From assembly GCA_964490325.1 (NCBI GenBank), contig CAZBBX010000013.1, forward strand, positions 1-56,961: 56,961 nt of DNA. The letters are read 5' to 3'. The translations under genes were made by a program, and so were the position numbers. The stretch comes from DAOPJM01 sp964490325. GTDB lineage: Bacteria > Bacillota > Clostridia > Christensenellales > CAG-138. Under the pieces are notes generated by a model, which was not told the origin of the DNA, made no database searches, and saw nothing but the letters and a program-made list of their open reading frames with translations. Below, in pieces: positions 41,190 to 49,584 of this stretch. Every line of letters begins with the position of its first letter. The first letter of the stretch is position 1.

Positions 41190-41753
41190 TTATAAGGAAA
41201 GCAGCGCGCCCATCAGTCCGCCCACAACGATGTACACCACGGGGTGCAGCTTCTTTGTGGGTTTCACGCTCAGCCCGATGAGCAGCAGCGCAAAGATGCC
41301 AAGCTCCGTCCATCCAATTTCCAATTGGAAGGGCGCAAACGACCACTTCACGTTCAGTGCCAGCAGCAGGATGCTGAACCCCGCCGCCATGACCAGTCCT
41401 GCGGAGACGGGTCTAAGCCCCGTAAACAGATCCTTGACGATGCGCGTCTGTGAGAACTTGCTCATAAAGCGCGCTATAAGAACGATGATGATGACGGAGG
41501 GCAGGATGAGCGACAGCGTCGCCACGGCCGCTCCCGCCACGCCTGCAGCCGCGTAGCCCACATAGGTCGCCGCGTTGATGCCGATGGGTCCCGGCGTGGA
41601 TTCCGCCACGGCAATGATGTTGGTCAGCTCCGTCTGCGTGATCCAGCCGTATTTTTCGATCATCGCCGTCAAGAAGGGGATCGTGGCAAGCCCGCCGCCT
41701 ACGGAGAACAGCCCCGTTTTGAAGAATTCATAGAAGAGCAGCAGCAGGGTCAT
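41190..41753 (-). CDS. chrA: Chromate transporter family protein, subunit 2
   Basis: A 187-residue single-domain CHR protein with about five to six helices. GLFSVGGGLATIPFL and AVAESTPGPIGINAATYVGY are the CHR signatures. It overlaps the other CHR gene by four bases; short CHR proteins work as pairs equal to the two halves of long ChrA. Chromate export has been shown for some members, but the natural substrate here is unknown. Last gene of the nfeD-floA operon. Confidence 0.9.
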   Translation of the reverse strand: MTLLLLFYEFFKTGLFSVGGGLATIPFLTAMIEKYGWITQTELTNIIAVAESTPGPIGINAATYVGYAAAGVAGAAVATLSLILPSVIIIVLIARFMSKFSQTRIVKDLFTGLRPVSAGLVMAAGFSILLLALNVKWSFAPFQLEIGWTELGIFALLLIGLSVKPTKKLHPVVYIVVGGLMGALLSL

Positions 41754-42367
41754 TTCTTAGCCTCCTCCTTCTCGTCGGCAGCGTTCGGGGAGGGCTCTTT
41801 TGGAGCCGCAGCTTCCGCCTGCGGCGTCTTTGGCTTTACCAACGCTGTCCGTATGCGGCTGAACGCAAGCCCGATGACGGCGCCGCCCAGCACCACGAAC
41901 ACAGGCGACACGTTCCCTAAAGCGACCAGCAGGAAGGCCGCAAGCGCCATAAAGGCGGCGAACAGATCCTTCACGGAGCCTTTGACCAAGCGAAAGACCG
42001 CGCTTACGATCAACGCCGCTACCGCAATGCGGATCCCCGCAAAAATGTGTCCCACCAAGGGTTCGTCCGCAAAGCCCTTCAACACCCAAGCTATGAGCAG
42101 GATCAAAAAAAACGGAATGGTGATGACGCCCAAGGTCGCAACGATGGCGCCCCCCGTCTTTTTGCGCTTATACCCGATGTAGGAAGCGGTGTTGATGGCG
42201 ATCACCCCCGGCGTGCATTGCGCAATGGCAAAGACGTCCAATATCTCCGCCTCCGTCGTCCAAGCGCGCTTATCCACCAGCTCGCGCATCAAAAGCGGCA
42301 GCATGGAGTAGCCGCCGCCGAACATGAAAGCGCCGATCTTTACAAAAGTCCAATACAGAGTCCACAT
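41750..42367 (-). CDS. chrA: Chromate transporter family protein, subunit 1
   Basis: A 205-residue CHR-domain protein: KIGAFMFGGGYSMLPLL and AIAQCTPGVIAINTASYIGY motifs and five to six helices, followed by a 30-residue charged Ala/Pro/Glu/Lys tail not present in its partner. It starts three bases after the PIG-V-like gene and overlaps its partner by four bases. Confidence 0.9.
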   Translation of the reverse strand: MWTLYWTFVKIGAFMFGGGYSMLPLLMRELVDKRAWTTEAEILDVFAIAQCTPGVIAINTASYIGYKRKKTGGAIVATLGVITIPFFLILLIAWVLKGFADEPLVGHIFAGIRIAVAALIVSAVFRLVKGSVKDLFAAFMALAAFLLVALGNVSPVFVVLGGAVIGLAFSRIRTALVKPKTPQAEAAAPKEPSPNAADEKEEAKK

Positions 42368-42370
42368 AGT

Positions 42371-43771
42371 TTAATAAACGGGGTATCTTGCCACAAAGGC
42401 GTACAGATACAGCAGAAGGAGCAGCGCGCACAGGATGCGAAGAAAGACGTCCACGGCGCGTTTCTTGCTGCTCACCGCCATGGCGATGACCACGGGTACG
42501 CAGCAGTACAGATTGCGCGGCGCTGTGAGCAGCCAGCTCGTGCCCGCGATCAAAAAGAAATATCCAAGGAAATACGCCGTATACGCGTTGCGCAGGCGCT
42601 TATAGCTGCAAAGCAGCAGCACGGGAGCAAGGAACAGTGCAAGAAGGTTGGGGATCCACAGGCCAAAAAGCGAGGCAGCGTCCCCGCCAAGGTACGCGGC
42701 GATCCCGTGATCCGTTTGATACGCAGCCGTGCGGAAAAACAGCGCAAAATAGTTGTGCAGGCTTTCGTACAGGTACGAAATGCTGCCTACGCCCGTTACG
42801 CCGTGCGCGGCGCTGTATTGCAGCAAAAAGGCGCAAAGCGCAGCGGGGATGGTAAGGATGCCCACGATGTCCGCCGCGTGCCGCAGACCGCCGCGTCCGT
42901 TCTTTTGCTGCTCCCGCCGTTCGCGCACCCAGTCGCCTATGAACTCCATCGTGAGCGGTAAAAGCAGTACCACCCCCGCAATGGAGCAGTAGGCGGCAAG
43001 CGCTCCCATAAGCCCCGATAGCCAGTAGATCCGCTTGCGCATCAGGTACAGGCAGCAGGTGGATAGCAGGAAGAACAGCGCGTCCGCCATGGTGCAGGAC
43101 AGGAAAAAGGAGGCGGGCAGCAGGCAAAAATAGCAGACGGCGCGCCCTGCCGTACGCCTGTCATAGTCCGTAAGGACAAGGTCGTAGAGCAGTAAGCCGC
43201 TGAGCATCGTTGCCGCAAGCGACACAAAGAAGCCCGAGCGCAGCAGGTTTGAGGAGAAGAGCGCAAAGAAGCGCACGATGTAGGAATACAGCGGCAGGAT
43301 GGAAAAATCCATGCGGTCGGGGAAGGAAAGCACCGCCTGCGCATAGCCCTGCCCCGCAACGCCCAAGTACAGCTCCGAGTCGCTCCACAGCCCCCACATG
43401 CGCTGCAGATTGATAAACGTTCCCGTGTACCCGTTGGTGTAGAGGTGCATGAGGTAGGCGGCAAGGGAGATGAGACAGCGAAACGCAAACACCGCCAATA
43501 GGACGCGCAGCGCCTCGGCAGGTGCGCAGCCGCGCCTTGACCGAAGCCCCAACGGCTCCTTCCCTGCTTCCTCGCGGCCGCAGAGGGTGTCCAAAATGCG
43601 GGGGACGAGCAGGATCAGCAGCGCCGCGAACAGTAAGAACAGCACGGATGCGGACACGAGGGATTCCCCGTATTCGGGCAGATCCAAAACCAGCCACAGA
43701 CCGTACTGTATGCACAGCACGGTCAGTGGCAAAGCGGTCAATGCGATTCTTAGGTAGGAGCGTCGCTGCAT
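42371..43771 (-). CDS. PIG-V-like GT-C mannosyltransferase
   Basis: A 466-residue polytopic membrane protein with about ten to twelve helices. WSDSELYLGVAGQGYAQAVLSFPDRMDFSILPLYSYIVR has the acidic/GY and PLYP-like blocks that mark PIG-V-type (GT-C fold) mannosyltransferases, which use polyprenyl-phosphate sugars at the outer membrane face. The gene sits three bases after the small hypothetical gene and three before chrA. Acceptor unknown; lipid or cell-wall glycosylation is inference from the family. Confidence 0.78.
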   Translation of the reverse strand: MQRRSYLRIALTALPLTVLCIQYGLWLVLDLPEYGESLVSASVLFLLFAALLILLVPRILDTLCGREEAGKEPLGLRSRRGCAPAEALRVLLAVFAFRCLISLAAYLMHLYTNGYTGTFINLQRMWGLWSDSELYLGVAGQGYAQAVLSFPDRMDFSILPLYSYIVRFFALFSSNLLRSGFFVSLAATMLSGLLLYDLVLTDYDRRTAGRAVCYFCLLPASFFLSCTMADALFFLLSTCCLYLMRKRIYWLSGLMGALAAYCSIAGVVLLLPLTMEFIGDWVRERREQQKNGRGGLRHAADIVGILTIPAALCAFLLQYSAAHGVTGVGSISYLYESLHNYFALFFRTAAYQTDHGIAAYLGGDAASLFGLWIPNLLALFLAPVLLLCSYKRLRNAYTAYFLGYFFLIAGTSWLLTAPRNLYCCVPVVIAMAVSSKKRAVDVFLRILCALLLLLYLYAFVARYPVY

Positions 43772-43774
43772 GGT

Positions 43775-44278
43775 TCAGCGACCGTGTCGCAGCGCCTTGG
43801 GCTTGCCGAGGATCTCGGCGTAGAGCATGCCGCGCAGGGCGTCCTGCGCGTTCATGGTGGGGACGATGGAGGCTGCGGCAGGCGCGGCGACTGCTGCGCT
43901 TGCGGGCTTAGGCGTCCCCTTTGGCGGCGGGCAGGGAATGTTGCCCGTCATGCTTGTCTCCATGTGCGCGTGTTCTCCGCCCGTTGAGACGCTCACCGTG
44001 TGCCGCGCCGAATCGACGGAGGGAGCGGCGGCGGTGTGCGAGGAAGCGTAGGCGTCAGGCAGGCGATGCTCGATTGGCTGCCTTGCGGGTCTTTGCGCAC
44101 TGTTTACGGTATTTGCGGGTCGCACGGCCTGCGGCGCCTTGGTTGGCAGCGGCTGCTGCGGCGTCGTGCTGTTCCCGTTTATGGGAGGTTTTGTTCCCGT
44201 CCGTTGCTTGCTCGACTTAGCCGCCGAAACGGCCACTGCGATGATCACAAAGACGAGGAATCCAAAGATGCCTCCCAT
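43775..44278 (-). CDS. Hypothetical single-pass membrane protein with Pro/Ala-rich tail
   Basis: A 167-residue protein with one N-terminal helix (GFLVFVIIAVAVSAA), then a long low-complexity, Pro/Ala/Thr-rich region (about residues 30-135) and a short conserved-looking end (MNAQDALRGMLYAEILGKPKALRHGR) that may be an amphipathic helix. No domain recognised. Three bases after floA in the operon, so possibly a flotillin-associated protein. Confidence 0.65.
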   Translation of the reverse strand: MGGIFGFLVFVIIAVAVSAAKSSKQRTGTKPPINGNSTTPQQPLPTKAPQAVRPANTVNSAQRPARQPIEHRLPDAYASSHTAAAPSVDSARHTVSVSTGGEHAHMETSMTGNIPCPPPKGTPKPASAAVAAPAAASIVPTMNAQDALRGMLYAEILGKPKALRHGR

Positions 44279-44281
44279 CGC

Positions 44282-45271
44282 TTATGCCTTGGGCTGCTCC
44301 GTGGCCGCAGGCTTGGCGGTGCTGCCGATCGCCTTGCGCATGTCGGTGTCGGAGATCACATTTTGCATGTTGTAGTAGTCCATGACGCCCAGCTTGCCCT
44401 CGCGGAAGGCAACGGAGATGGCGCGGGGCACCTCGGCCTCCGCCTCGACGACCTTGGCGCGCATACCGGCTACCGCCGCTATGTTTTCCTGCTCCTGCGC
44501 GACTGCCATGGCGCGGCGTTCCTCAGCCTTGGCCTGCGCGATGCGCTTATCCGCCTCCGCCTGATCGATCTGCAGCTGTGCGCCCACGTTGCGTCCCACG
44601 TCCACATCGGCAATGTCGATGGACAGGATCTCGAACGCGGTGCCCGCATCCAAGCCCTTGTTGAGCACGGTGCGGGAGATGAGGTCGGGGTTCTCCAAGA
44701 CCGCCTTATGGCTGGAGGAGGAACCCACGGTGGTGACGATACCCTCGCCTACACGGGCAATGATGGTCTCCTCGCCTGCGCCGCCGACCAAGCGGTCGAT
44801 GTTGGCGCGCACGGTGACCTTTGCCTTGACACGAAGCTCGATGCCGTCCATGGCGACGGCTGCGATGATGGGGGTCTCGATGACCTTGGGATTGACGCTC
44901 ATCTGGACGGCGTTGAGCACGTCGCGGCCTGCCAGATCGATGGCGCAGGACTTTTCAAAGTCGATGGGGATGCCTGCGCGCTGCGCTGCGATCAGGGCGT
45001 TGATGACGCGGTCAACGTTGCCGCCTGCCAGATAGTGCGCTTCAAGCTTGTTGATGGAAACGGTCAGACCCGCCTTGGTCGCTTTGATCATGGGGTTGAC
45101 GATACGGGAAGGAACGACCTTGCGGATGCGCATGCCGACCAGCTGCGAGATGCGGATGCTCACTCCCGAGGCGCTTGCCGAGATCCACAGTCCCAGCGGA
45201 ACGAAGCTGAAGAACAAGGTCAGGAAAATGATCGCCAGTACGATGATGATAATGATGCCGATTGGTCCCAT
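44282..45271 (-). CDS. floA: Flotillin-like protein FloA
   Basis: A 329-residue flotillin-like membrane scaffold that organises functional membrane microdomains. A re-entrant N-terminal hydrophobic hairpin (PIGIIIIIVLAIIFLTLFFSFVPLGLW) is followed by the SPFH/PHB domain and a coiled coil rich in Ala-Glu (AEADKRIAQAKAEERRAMA). The GLTVSINKLEAHYLAGGNVDRVI segment is diagnostic of FloA (UPF0365). It is encoded after nfeD, as is common in Bacillus relatives, with a zinc-ribbon gene between. Confidence 0.96.
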   Translation of the reverse strand: MGPIGIIIIIVLAIIFLTLFFSFVPLGLWISASASGVSIRISQLVGMRIRKVVPSRIVNPMIKATKAGLTVSINKLEAHYLAGGNVDRVINALIAAQRAGIPIDFEKSCAIDLAGRDVLNAVQMSVNPKVIETPIIAAVAMDGIELRVKAKVTVRANIDRLVGGAGEETIIARVGEGIVTTVGSSSSHKAVLENPDLISRTVLNKGLDAGTAFEILSIDIADVDVGRNVGAQLQIDQAEADKRIAQAKAEERRAMAVAQEQENIAAVAGMRAKVVEAEAEVPRAISVAFREGKLGVMDYYNMQNVISDTDMRKAIGSTAKPAATEQPKA

Positions 45272-45323
45272 AGTTACCTCCTGTAGTTTGTGTATTGCTG
45301 CGCCGCAGCGCTTTTTCCTTTTT

Positions 45324-45539
45324 TTATGCGCCTGTCGAGAGCAGGCGGATCACCAGATAGATCAGCCATATGAACACGGGGACGCCCACGATCAGCACGA
45401 GCCATTGCTGTCCCGCCTTCTTGCGCTGCGGGGGCGCATCGGGGGGCTGCTCCGCATCCAAGGCTTCCTGCACGTCCACCCCGCAGCCCGGACACACGTC
45501 CGTGGAGTACAGGATGCCGCATTTTTTGCAGTATTTCAT
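45324..45539 (-). CDS. Small zinc-ribbon membrane protein
   Basis: A 71-residue protein. Cys4, Cys7, Cys16 and Cys19 (CKKCG and CPGCG) form a zinc ribbon, followed by a Pro-rich linker and one C-terminal helix (WLVLIVGVPVFIWLIYLVIRLL). Its start overlaps the nfeD stop by four bases, so it is translationally coupled to nfeD. Function unknown. Confidence 0.78.
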   Translation of the reverse strand: MKYCKKCGILYSTDVCPGCGVDVQEALDAEQPPDAPPQRKKAGQQWLVLIVGVPVFIWLIYLVIRLLSTGA

Positions 45540-46024
45540 TGGACGAACACGTTGAGGCCTTCCACGGCTGTCACCGTGACGGCGCTGCCCTTTTCAATAA
45601 AGTTCCCATAGGTCTGCACATTGATACGCTTTCCGTCGATCTCGGCGATCCCTGCGGGACGCAGCATCGTGATGGCGACGCCTGTTTTGCCCTTCAGTTC
45701 GGCGTCCTTTTCGGTGACGGGAGAGGAGCTTTGATCGATCTCGTCCTTAAGTACCAGCCGTGAACGGGACAACGAACCGCGGCGGAAGGAAAACAGAAAC
45801 CAAATGAGCAGCAAGATCCCCAGCAGCAGGATGATGGCGGTGACGATGAGCGCCGCCTCCACGGTGTTGGTGGTGAACTGCATCACGATCACAGCCGCCA
45901 TGCAAAGGATGCCAAGGAAGCCCGCAATGCCAAAGCCGGGCGTAAACATTTCGATGACGAACATGGTAAGGCCGATGAGGAACACGATGATGCAGGGGAT
46001 ATACAGAGGGCCAAGAATTGCCAT
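45536..46024 (-). CDS. nfeD: NfeD family membrane protein
   Basis: A 162-residue short NfeD: three to four helices (GPLYIPCIIVFLIGLTMFVIEMFTPGFG is the typical opening) then a C-terminal OB fold (KGKTGVAITMLRPAGIAEIDGKRINVQTYGNFIEKGSAV). Short NfeD proteins are regularly paired with flotillins and stabilise microdomains. First gene of a seven-gene minus-strand operon. Confidence 0.94.
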   Translation of the reverse strand: MAILGPLYIPCIIVFLIGLTMFVIEMFTPGFGIAGFLGILCMAAVIVMQFTTNTVEAALIVTAIILLLGILLLIWFLFSFRRGSLSRSRLVLKDEIDQSSSPVTEKDAELKGKTGVAITMLRPAGIAEIDGKRINVQTYGNFIEKGSAVTVTAVEGLNVFVQ

Positions 46025-46050
46025 ATCGATCCACTCCCTTCTTTTTTCTG

Positions 46051-46056
46051 ATTATA
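46051..46056 (-). promoter_or_regulatory. Extended -10 promoter of nfeD-floA operon
   Basis: Minus-strand TGCTATAAT about 27 bases before the nfeD start; the -35 is weak. Divergent from the CDF promoter. Confidence 0.6.
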
Positions 46057-46110
46057 GCATACTTTGCCGCCCTGCACAGCATCTTTTTTTGTGTTTTCAA
46101 TTTGTTGACA

Positions 46111-46139
46111 TTGCAGCCACAGCGTATCCGTGCTATAAT
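46111..46139 (+). promoter_or_regulatory. Promoter of the CDF transporter gene
   Basis: TTGCAG (46111-46116), 17 bases, TATAAT (46134-46139). An ATG at 46138 overlaps this -10 box and so cannot be the start codon. Confidence 0.7.
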
Positions 46140-46167
46140 GCTTGAAAATCGTTTGGATGGTGTGGTC

Positions 46168-47337
46168 ATGGTTTCGCTGCTTTTGAAAAGATGGTTGAAG
46201 TCGGATGCGGACGCTAAGGATCCCGCCGTTCGCCGCAGCTGCGGCGCGGCCTGCGGCGCTGTTGGCATCGGCTTTAATGTGCTTTTGTTTGGCATCAAAC
46301 TCATCGCGGGGCTTATCAGCTCCTCCATCGCCGTCACAGCCGACGCGTTCAACAACCTCAGCGACGCCGGCAGCTCCATCATCACCCTGCTCGGCTTCAA
46401 GCTTGCGGGGCAAAAGCCCGACCCTGAGCATCCCTTCGGGCATGGGCGTTTCGAGTACCTTTCGGGACTTTTGGTCTCCGTCCTCATCATCGTCATGGGC
46501 GTGGAGCTGTTCAAAAGCTCCGTGGAGAAGATCTTTGCCCCCGAAGCCACGGAGGCAAGCGTTCTTGTCTACGTCATCCTTGGCGTCTCCATTGCCGTCA
46601 AGCTGTATATGTTTTCCTACAACCGCAAGTACGGCAAAAAGTTCAACTCCACCGCCATGGCCGCCACCGCCATCGACAGCCTGTCCGACACGATCGCTAC
46701 AAGCGTGGTGCTGCTCTCCATGATCGTCAGCTCCCTGTTCCATGTGAACATCGATGCGTACTGCGGCGTTGCGGTGTCGCTGTTCATCCTGTATTCGGGC
46801 TTTGGTTCGGCAAAGGATACCATCTCGCCGCTGTTGGGGCAGCCGCCCGCACCCGAGCTGGTGGAGCGCATCTACTCCATCGTGCTGTCCTATCCCGAGA
46901 TACGCGGCACGCACGATCTGATCGTCAACGATTACGGCCCCGGCCGCCTCATCATCTCCCTGCACGCCGAGGTCTCCGCCAAGGCCGACATCCTGACGAT
47001 CCACGATGTCATCGACAATGCCGAATCGCGCCTGAGCGGCGAGCTGGGCTGCATCGCGGTCATCCATATGGATCCTGTCGTGACCGACGACGCCTTCACC
47101 AACGAGCTGCGCGAACGCATCACGGCGCTTGTTGGCGGGGTCGATCCGCAGCTTACCCTGCACGATTTTCGCATCGTGCCCGGGCCGACGCACACCAACA
47201 TCATCTTCGATGTGGTGGTGCCGCACAAGTTCCCCCTCACCGATACCGAGATCGAGGAACGCCTAAACGAAGGGGTCAAGGCCATCGATGAGAACTATCG
47301 GCTCGTGATCAATTTTGATTCCGCGTATGCGCTGTAA
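46168..47337 (+). CDS. Cation diffusion facilitator family transporter
   Basis: A 389-residue membrane metal/proton antiporter of the CDF family. Six helices are expected; the binding-site aspartates are in TADAFNNLSDAGSS (helix 2) and TAIDSLSDTIATS (helix 5), with HPFGHGRFEYLSGL between. The Asn/Asp-type site and the long C-terminal cytoplasmic domain (HDLIVNDYGPGRL to the end) suggest Mn, Fe or Zn export. Start at ATG 46168 is chosen because the upstream ATG falls in the promoter. Followed by a sugar kinase gene 18 bases later. Confidence 0.93.
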   Translation: MVSLLLKRWLKSDADAKDPAVRRSCGAACGAVGIGFNVLLFGIKLIAGLISSSIAVTADAFNNLSDAGSSIITLLGFKLAGQKPDPEHPFGHGRFEYLSGLLVSVLIIVMGVELFKSSVEKIFAPEATEASVLVYVILGVSIAVKLYMFSYNRKYGKKFNSTAMAATAIDSLSDTIATSVVLLSMIVSSLFHVNIDAYCGVAVSLFILYSGFGSAKDTISPLLGQPPAPELVERIYSIVLSYPEIRGTHDLIVNDYGPGRLIISLHAEVSAKADILTIHDVIDNAESRLSGELGCIAVIHMDPVVTDDAFTNELRERITALVGGVDPQLTLHDFRIVPGPTHTNIIFDVVVPHKFPLTDTEIEERLNEGVKAIDENYRLVINFDSAYAL

Positions 47338-47355
47338 GGCTGAAAAGGAGTGAGA

Positions 47356-48324
47356 ATGAAACCTGTCCTGTGCTTTGGCGATATCTGTCCCGACCTGCTG
47401 ATCCCCTATGGAGCCGCCTTGTCCCTTGCGGACGGCGTACAGCTGCCGCAGGAGGCTCTGACCGTGCAGGTGCGGCCCGGCGGTTCGTTGGGCAACAGCT
47501 GCGTCGGCATACGGCGGCAGGGCGTTCCCACGCTGTTTTTGGGCACGGTGGGGGACGACGGCTACGGACGGATGCTCCGTGACGACCTCATCCGAGAGGG
47601 CGTGGACGTTTCGCTGCTGCGCGTGGATCGGGATATCAACACGGTGCTGGTGCTCATCATCCTTGCAAGCGACGGGGAGCGCGTCACCTTTGCCTGTCCG
47701 CGCACCAACGCCAGTCAGCATCAGATCACCTTCGAGCAGATCCCCGATGGGCTGACGGAGCGGATCGCGTGGATGCACTCCAGCGGCATGACCCTACGGG
47801 AGGAGCCCGCCGCGTCCGTGCAGCTCTCCTTGATGCGCCGCTGCCAAGAGGCGGGCGTACCCGTGTCGCTGGACGTCAACGCAAGGCTGGAATCCCTCGG
47901 GGACGACATCTTCGAGCGCAACATCCGCGAGGCGCTGCGCTGCTGCGACGTCGTGTTCGCCTCTGCGGAGGACGAGCTTGCTCCCCTGTCCCCCACGGGA
48001 AACGCGGAGGACGCGGCAAAGCAGCTGCTTCGCGAAGGCAGAAAGCTCGTGATCGCTCGCCACGGCGCAGGCGGCGCGACGCTGTACAGCCCAAGCGGCG
48101 TCATCAAGCAGCCCATCTTTCCCGTTCGCGTGTGCGACACGGTCGGCGCGGGCGACGCCTACGACGCGGGCTTCATCGCAGCCCTTCAAAAGGGCGAGAC
48201 CCCGCAGAACGCCAATCGCTTGGCCTGCGCAACGGCGGCCTACTGCGTGGCGCGTACAGGCGGGCGCAGCACGCCCACGGCGCAGGAGCTTAGGGACTTC
48301 CTTGCGGCGTATCCCGCAAACTAA
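47356..48324 (+). CDS. PfkB-family carbohydrate kinase
   Basis: A 322-residue ribokinase-fold kinase. The N-terminal GGSLGNSCVGIRRQG and the C-terminal ATP-binding signature DTVGAGDAYDAGFIAAL with the catalytic Asp are clear. Substrate cannot be deduced (ribokinase, fructokinase and KDG kinase share these blocks). ATG 47356 follows AAGGAG with five bases; an in-frame GTG at 47350 is within that ribosome site. Likely co-transcribed with the CDF gene. Confidence 0.92.
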   Translation: MKPVLCFGDICPDLLIPYGAALSLADGVQLPQEALTVQVRPGGSLGNSCVGIRRQGVPTLFLGTVGDDGYGRMLRDDLIREGVDVSLLRVDRDINTVLVLIILASDGERVTFACPRTNASQHQITFEQIPDGLTERIAWMHSSGMTLREEPAASVQLSLMRRCQEAGVPVSLDVNARLESLGDDIFERNIREALRCCDVVFASAEDELAPLSPTGNAEDAAKQLLREGRKLVIARHGAGGATLYSPSGVIKQPIFPVRVCDTVGAGDAYDAGFIAALQKGETPQNANRLACATAAYCVARTGGRSTPTAQELRDFLAAYPAN

Positions 48325-48326
48325 AT

Positions 48327-48639
48327 CTACTTTTTGAAACGGTCGCCCGTGTTGAGATAGAGCAGCAAAAAGGCGATGGTGCCAAAGAACAGGACGCCCC
48401 CCGCCCACATTAGGGCGGGCAGAGCAAAGCTTAGGCCGCAGCCAAACAGCAGCGCCGCGGCGGCAAGGGCAAACAGCCCCAAGCCCACGCAGCGGCACAG
48501 CGCCTTCTCATCATAACGGGCGCGTTCGTACGCGGGCAGGGTATTTGTAGCCCGCAATGAGGCCGCCGCCCTTTCCCAAGACCAATAAAACGCCCAGACC
48601 CGCCAGCAGGACAGCGATCACAAAAAACACCCAAAGCAT
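48327..48639 (-). pseudogene. DUF3784-type small membrane protein, single-base frameshift
   Basis: From the ATG at 48639 (AAGGGGGT upstream) the product runs MLWVFFVIAVLLAGLGVLLV and GKGGGLIAGY, then a run of three A on the minus strand (48544-48546) shifts the frame. Removing one A joins it to NTLPAYERARYDEKALC and two helices ending TGDRFKK, the complete DUF3784 fold (about 103 residues). This is either a real frameshift or a homopolymer sequencing error. Confidence 0.8.
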
Positions 48640-48675
48640 GGATCCGACCCCCTTTTGTTTTGCGAAAATTTAGGG

Positions 48676-48703
48676 TTGACAAGAAAAAGAATTATGGTAT
48701 AAT
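48676..48703 (+). promoter_or_regulatory. Promoter of tRNA-Gly
   Basis: TTGACA (48676-48681), 16 bases, TATAAT (48698-48703), 11 bases before the tRNA. Confidence 0.85.
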
Positions 48704-48714
48704 TTCTTTTGTTT

Positions 48715-48790
48715 GCGGGAGTAGCTCATTTGGTAGAGCGCAGCCTTGCCAAGGCTGAGGTGGCGGGTTCGAACCCCGTTTCCCGCTCCA
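48715..48790 (+). tRNA. tRNA-Gly (GCC)
   Basis: Acceptor GCGGGAG/TTCCCGC (one G-T), D-arm GCTCATTTGGTAGAGC, anticodon stem CAGCC/GGCTG with loop TTGCCAA (GCC), T-arm GCGGG-TTCGAAC-CCCGT, CCA encoded. Confidence 0.97.
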
Positions 48791-48795
48791 ACATC

Positions 48796-48818
48796 GAAGG
48801 CGTAAGCCTTCTTTTTTT
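48796..48818 (+). terminator. Terminator after tRNA-Gly
   Basis: GAAGGC-GTAA-GCCTTC stem followed by seven T. Confidence 0.9.
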
Positions 48819-48891
48819 ATGCGCTGGCACGGCTTGCAGCCCTCGCGCCTTGAAAAAGCTGCACCTAAGCGAAGCGCGCTTGGCGCTGCGG

Positions 48892-49389
48892 TCAAGCTCT
48901 TGCAAGGAAGCTCCGCTTGGATCGGCGGTCAAATGCATATACCTCCCCCGCCTCGTTGGCAATGTATTGACGGCGGATCCCCGCAAGACGGAACAGGCGC
49001 AGGTCGGCGTTTGACGGCCCATAGTCCCTTGCGTTCCAAGAGCCGTCCGCCCGTTTGTTGGCGGGATGCGTATGCGCAAAGCCCTCCAGCCTTCCCGCAT
49101 GGAACAAATAGCCGAAAACAAAGGCGTTCCAACACGTTCGGTTGTTTCCCGTTCCCGTGCGCACAACGGCGTAATACCGCTTGCCTGCACGCGCTCTTGA
49201 CACCAGCATGCCGCCGCGCTCCAAGTGGTCGCCGCGTGTTTGCGCTATGGTTTTTGCAGCCCACGCCAGCACCGCTTCGTTGGGCGTTTCGAAAAAGCCG
49301 ATCGGCGGCTTTGCTTGGTCGGTCGTACCCGCTGCCGCTTCGGCGCAGCGGGTCGCTTGTTCGCAGTGATCGGGCCGCAAGGATCTCAC
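48892..49389 (-). CDS. DUF4329/JAB-like protein (putative)
   Basis: A 165-residue protein beginning with GTG and lacking a strong ribosome site. The C-terminal half has FAHTHPANKRADG followed by GPSNADLRLFRLAGIRRQYIANEAGEVYAFDRRS, the His-x-His-Pro plus Ser-x-x-Asp arrangement of DUF4329/JAB-like metalloprotease folds, a module often found at the ends of RHS or polymorphic toxins. Here it stands alone, with no toxin or immunity gene alongside, so it may be a fragment. The N-terminal 30 residues are uncertain and the true start may be downstream. Confidence 0.5.
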   Translation of the reverse strand: MRSLRPDHCEQATRCAEAAAGTTDQAKPPIGFFETPNEAVLAWAAKTIAQTRGDHLERGGMLVSRARAGKRYYAVVRTGTGNNRTCWNAFVFGYLFHAGRLEGFAHTHPANKRADGSWNARDYGPSNADLRLFRLAGIRRQYIANEAGEVYAFDRRSKRSFLARA

Positions 49390-49536
49390 CCCGTTTCAAA
49401 CTCGTTTTGTTTGGCAGCGCCCTTAATGAAGGTCTCAAGCGCATTTTACAACGAGACAGCCCGCTGCGTCAATCCGTTTGCCGCGTTCTCTTATGTAGGT
49501 CGCCCGACACTTGCGGTACGCTTGCTTTGCCGTAAT

Positions 49537-49562
49537 AGAAAAGCGCCCTCTGCGAGGCGCTT
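49537..49562 (-). terminator. Terminator after the CAP-dockerin gene
   Basis: Minus-strand AAGCGCC/GGCGCTT stem with 8-base loop running into TTTTC, 23 bases after the stop. Confidence 0.7.
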
Positions 49563-49584
49563 GCTGTAGGCTTGTCAGCCTTCG

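Noticed and set aside
46018..46167. Longer N-terminus for the CDF transporter
   Set aside because: The upstream frame spans the promoter, and the ATG at 46138 overlaps the -10 box.
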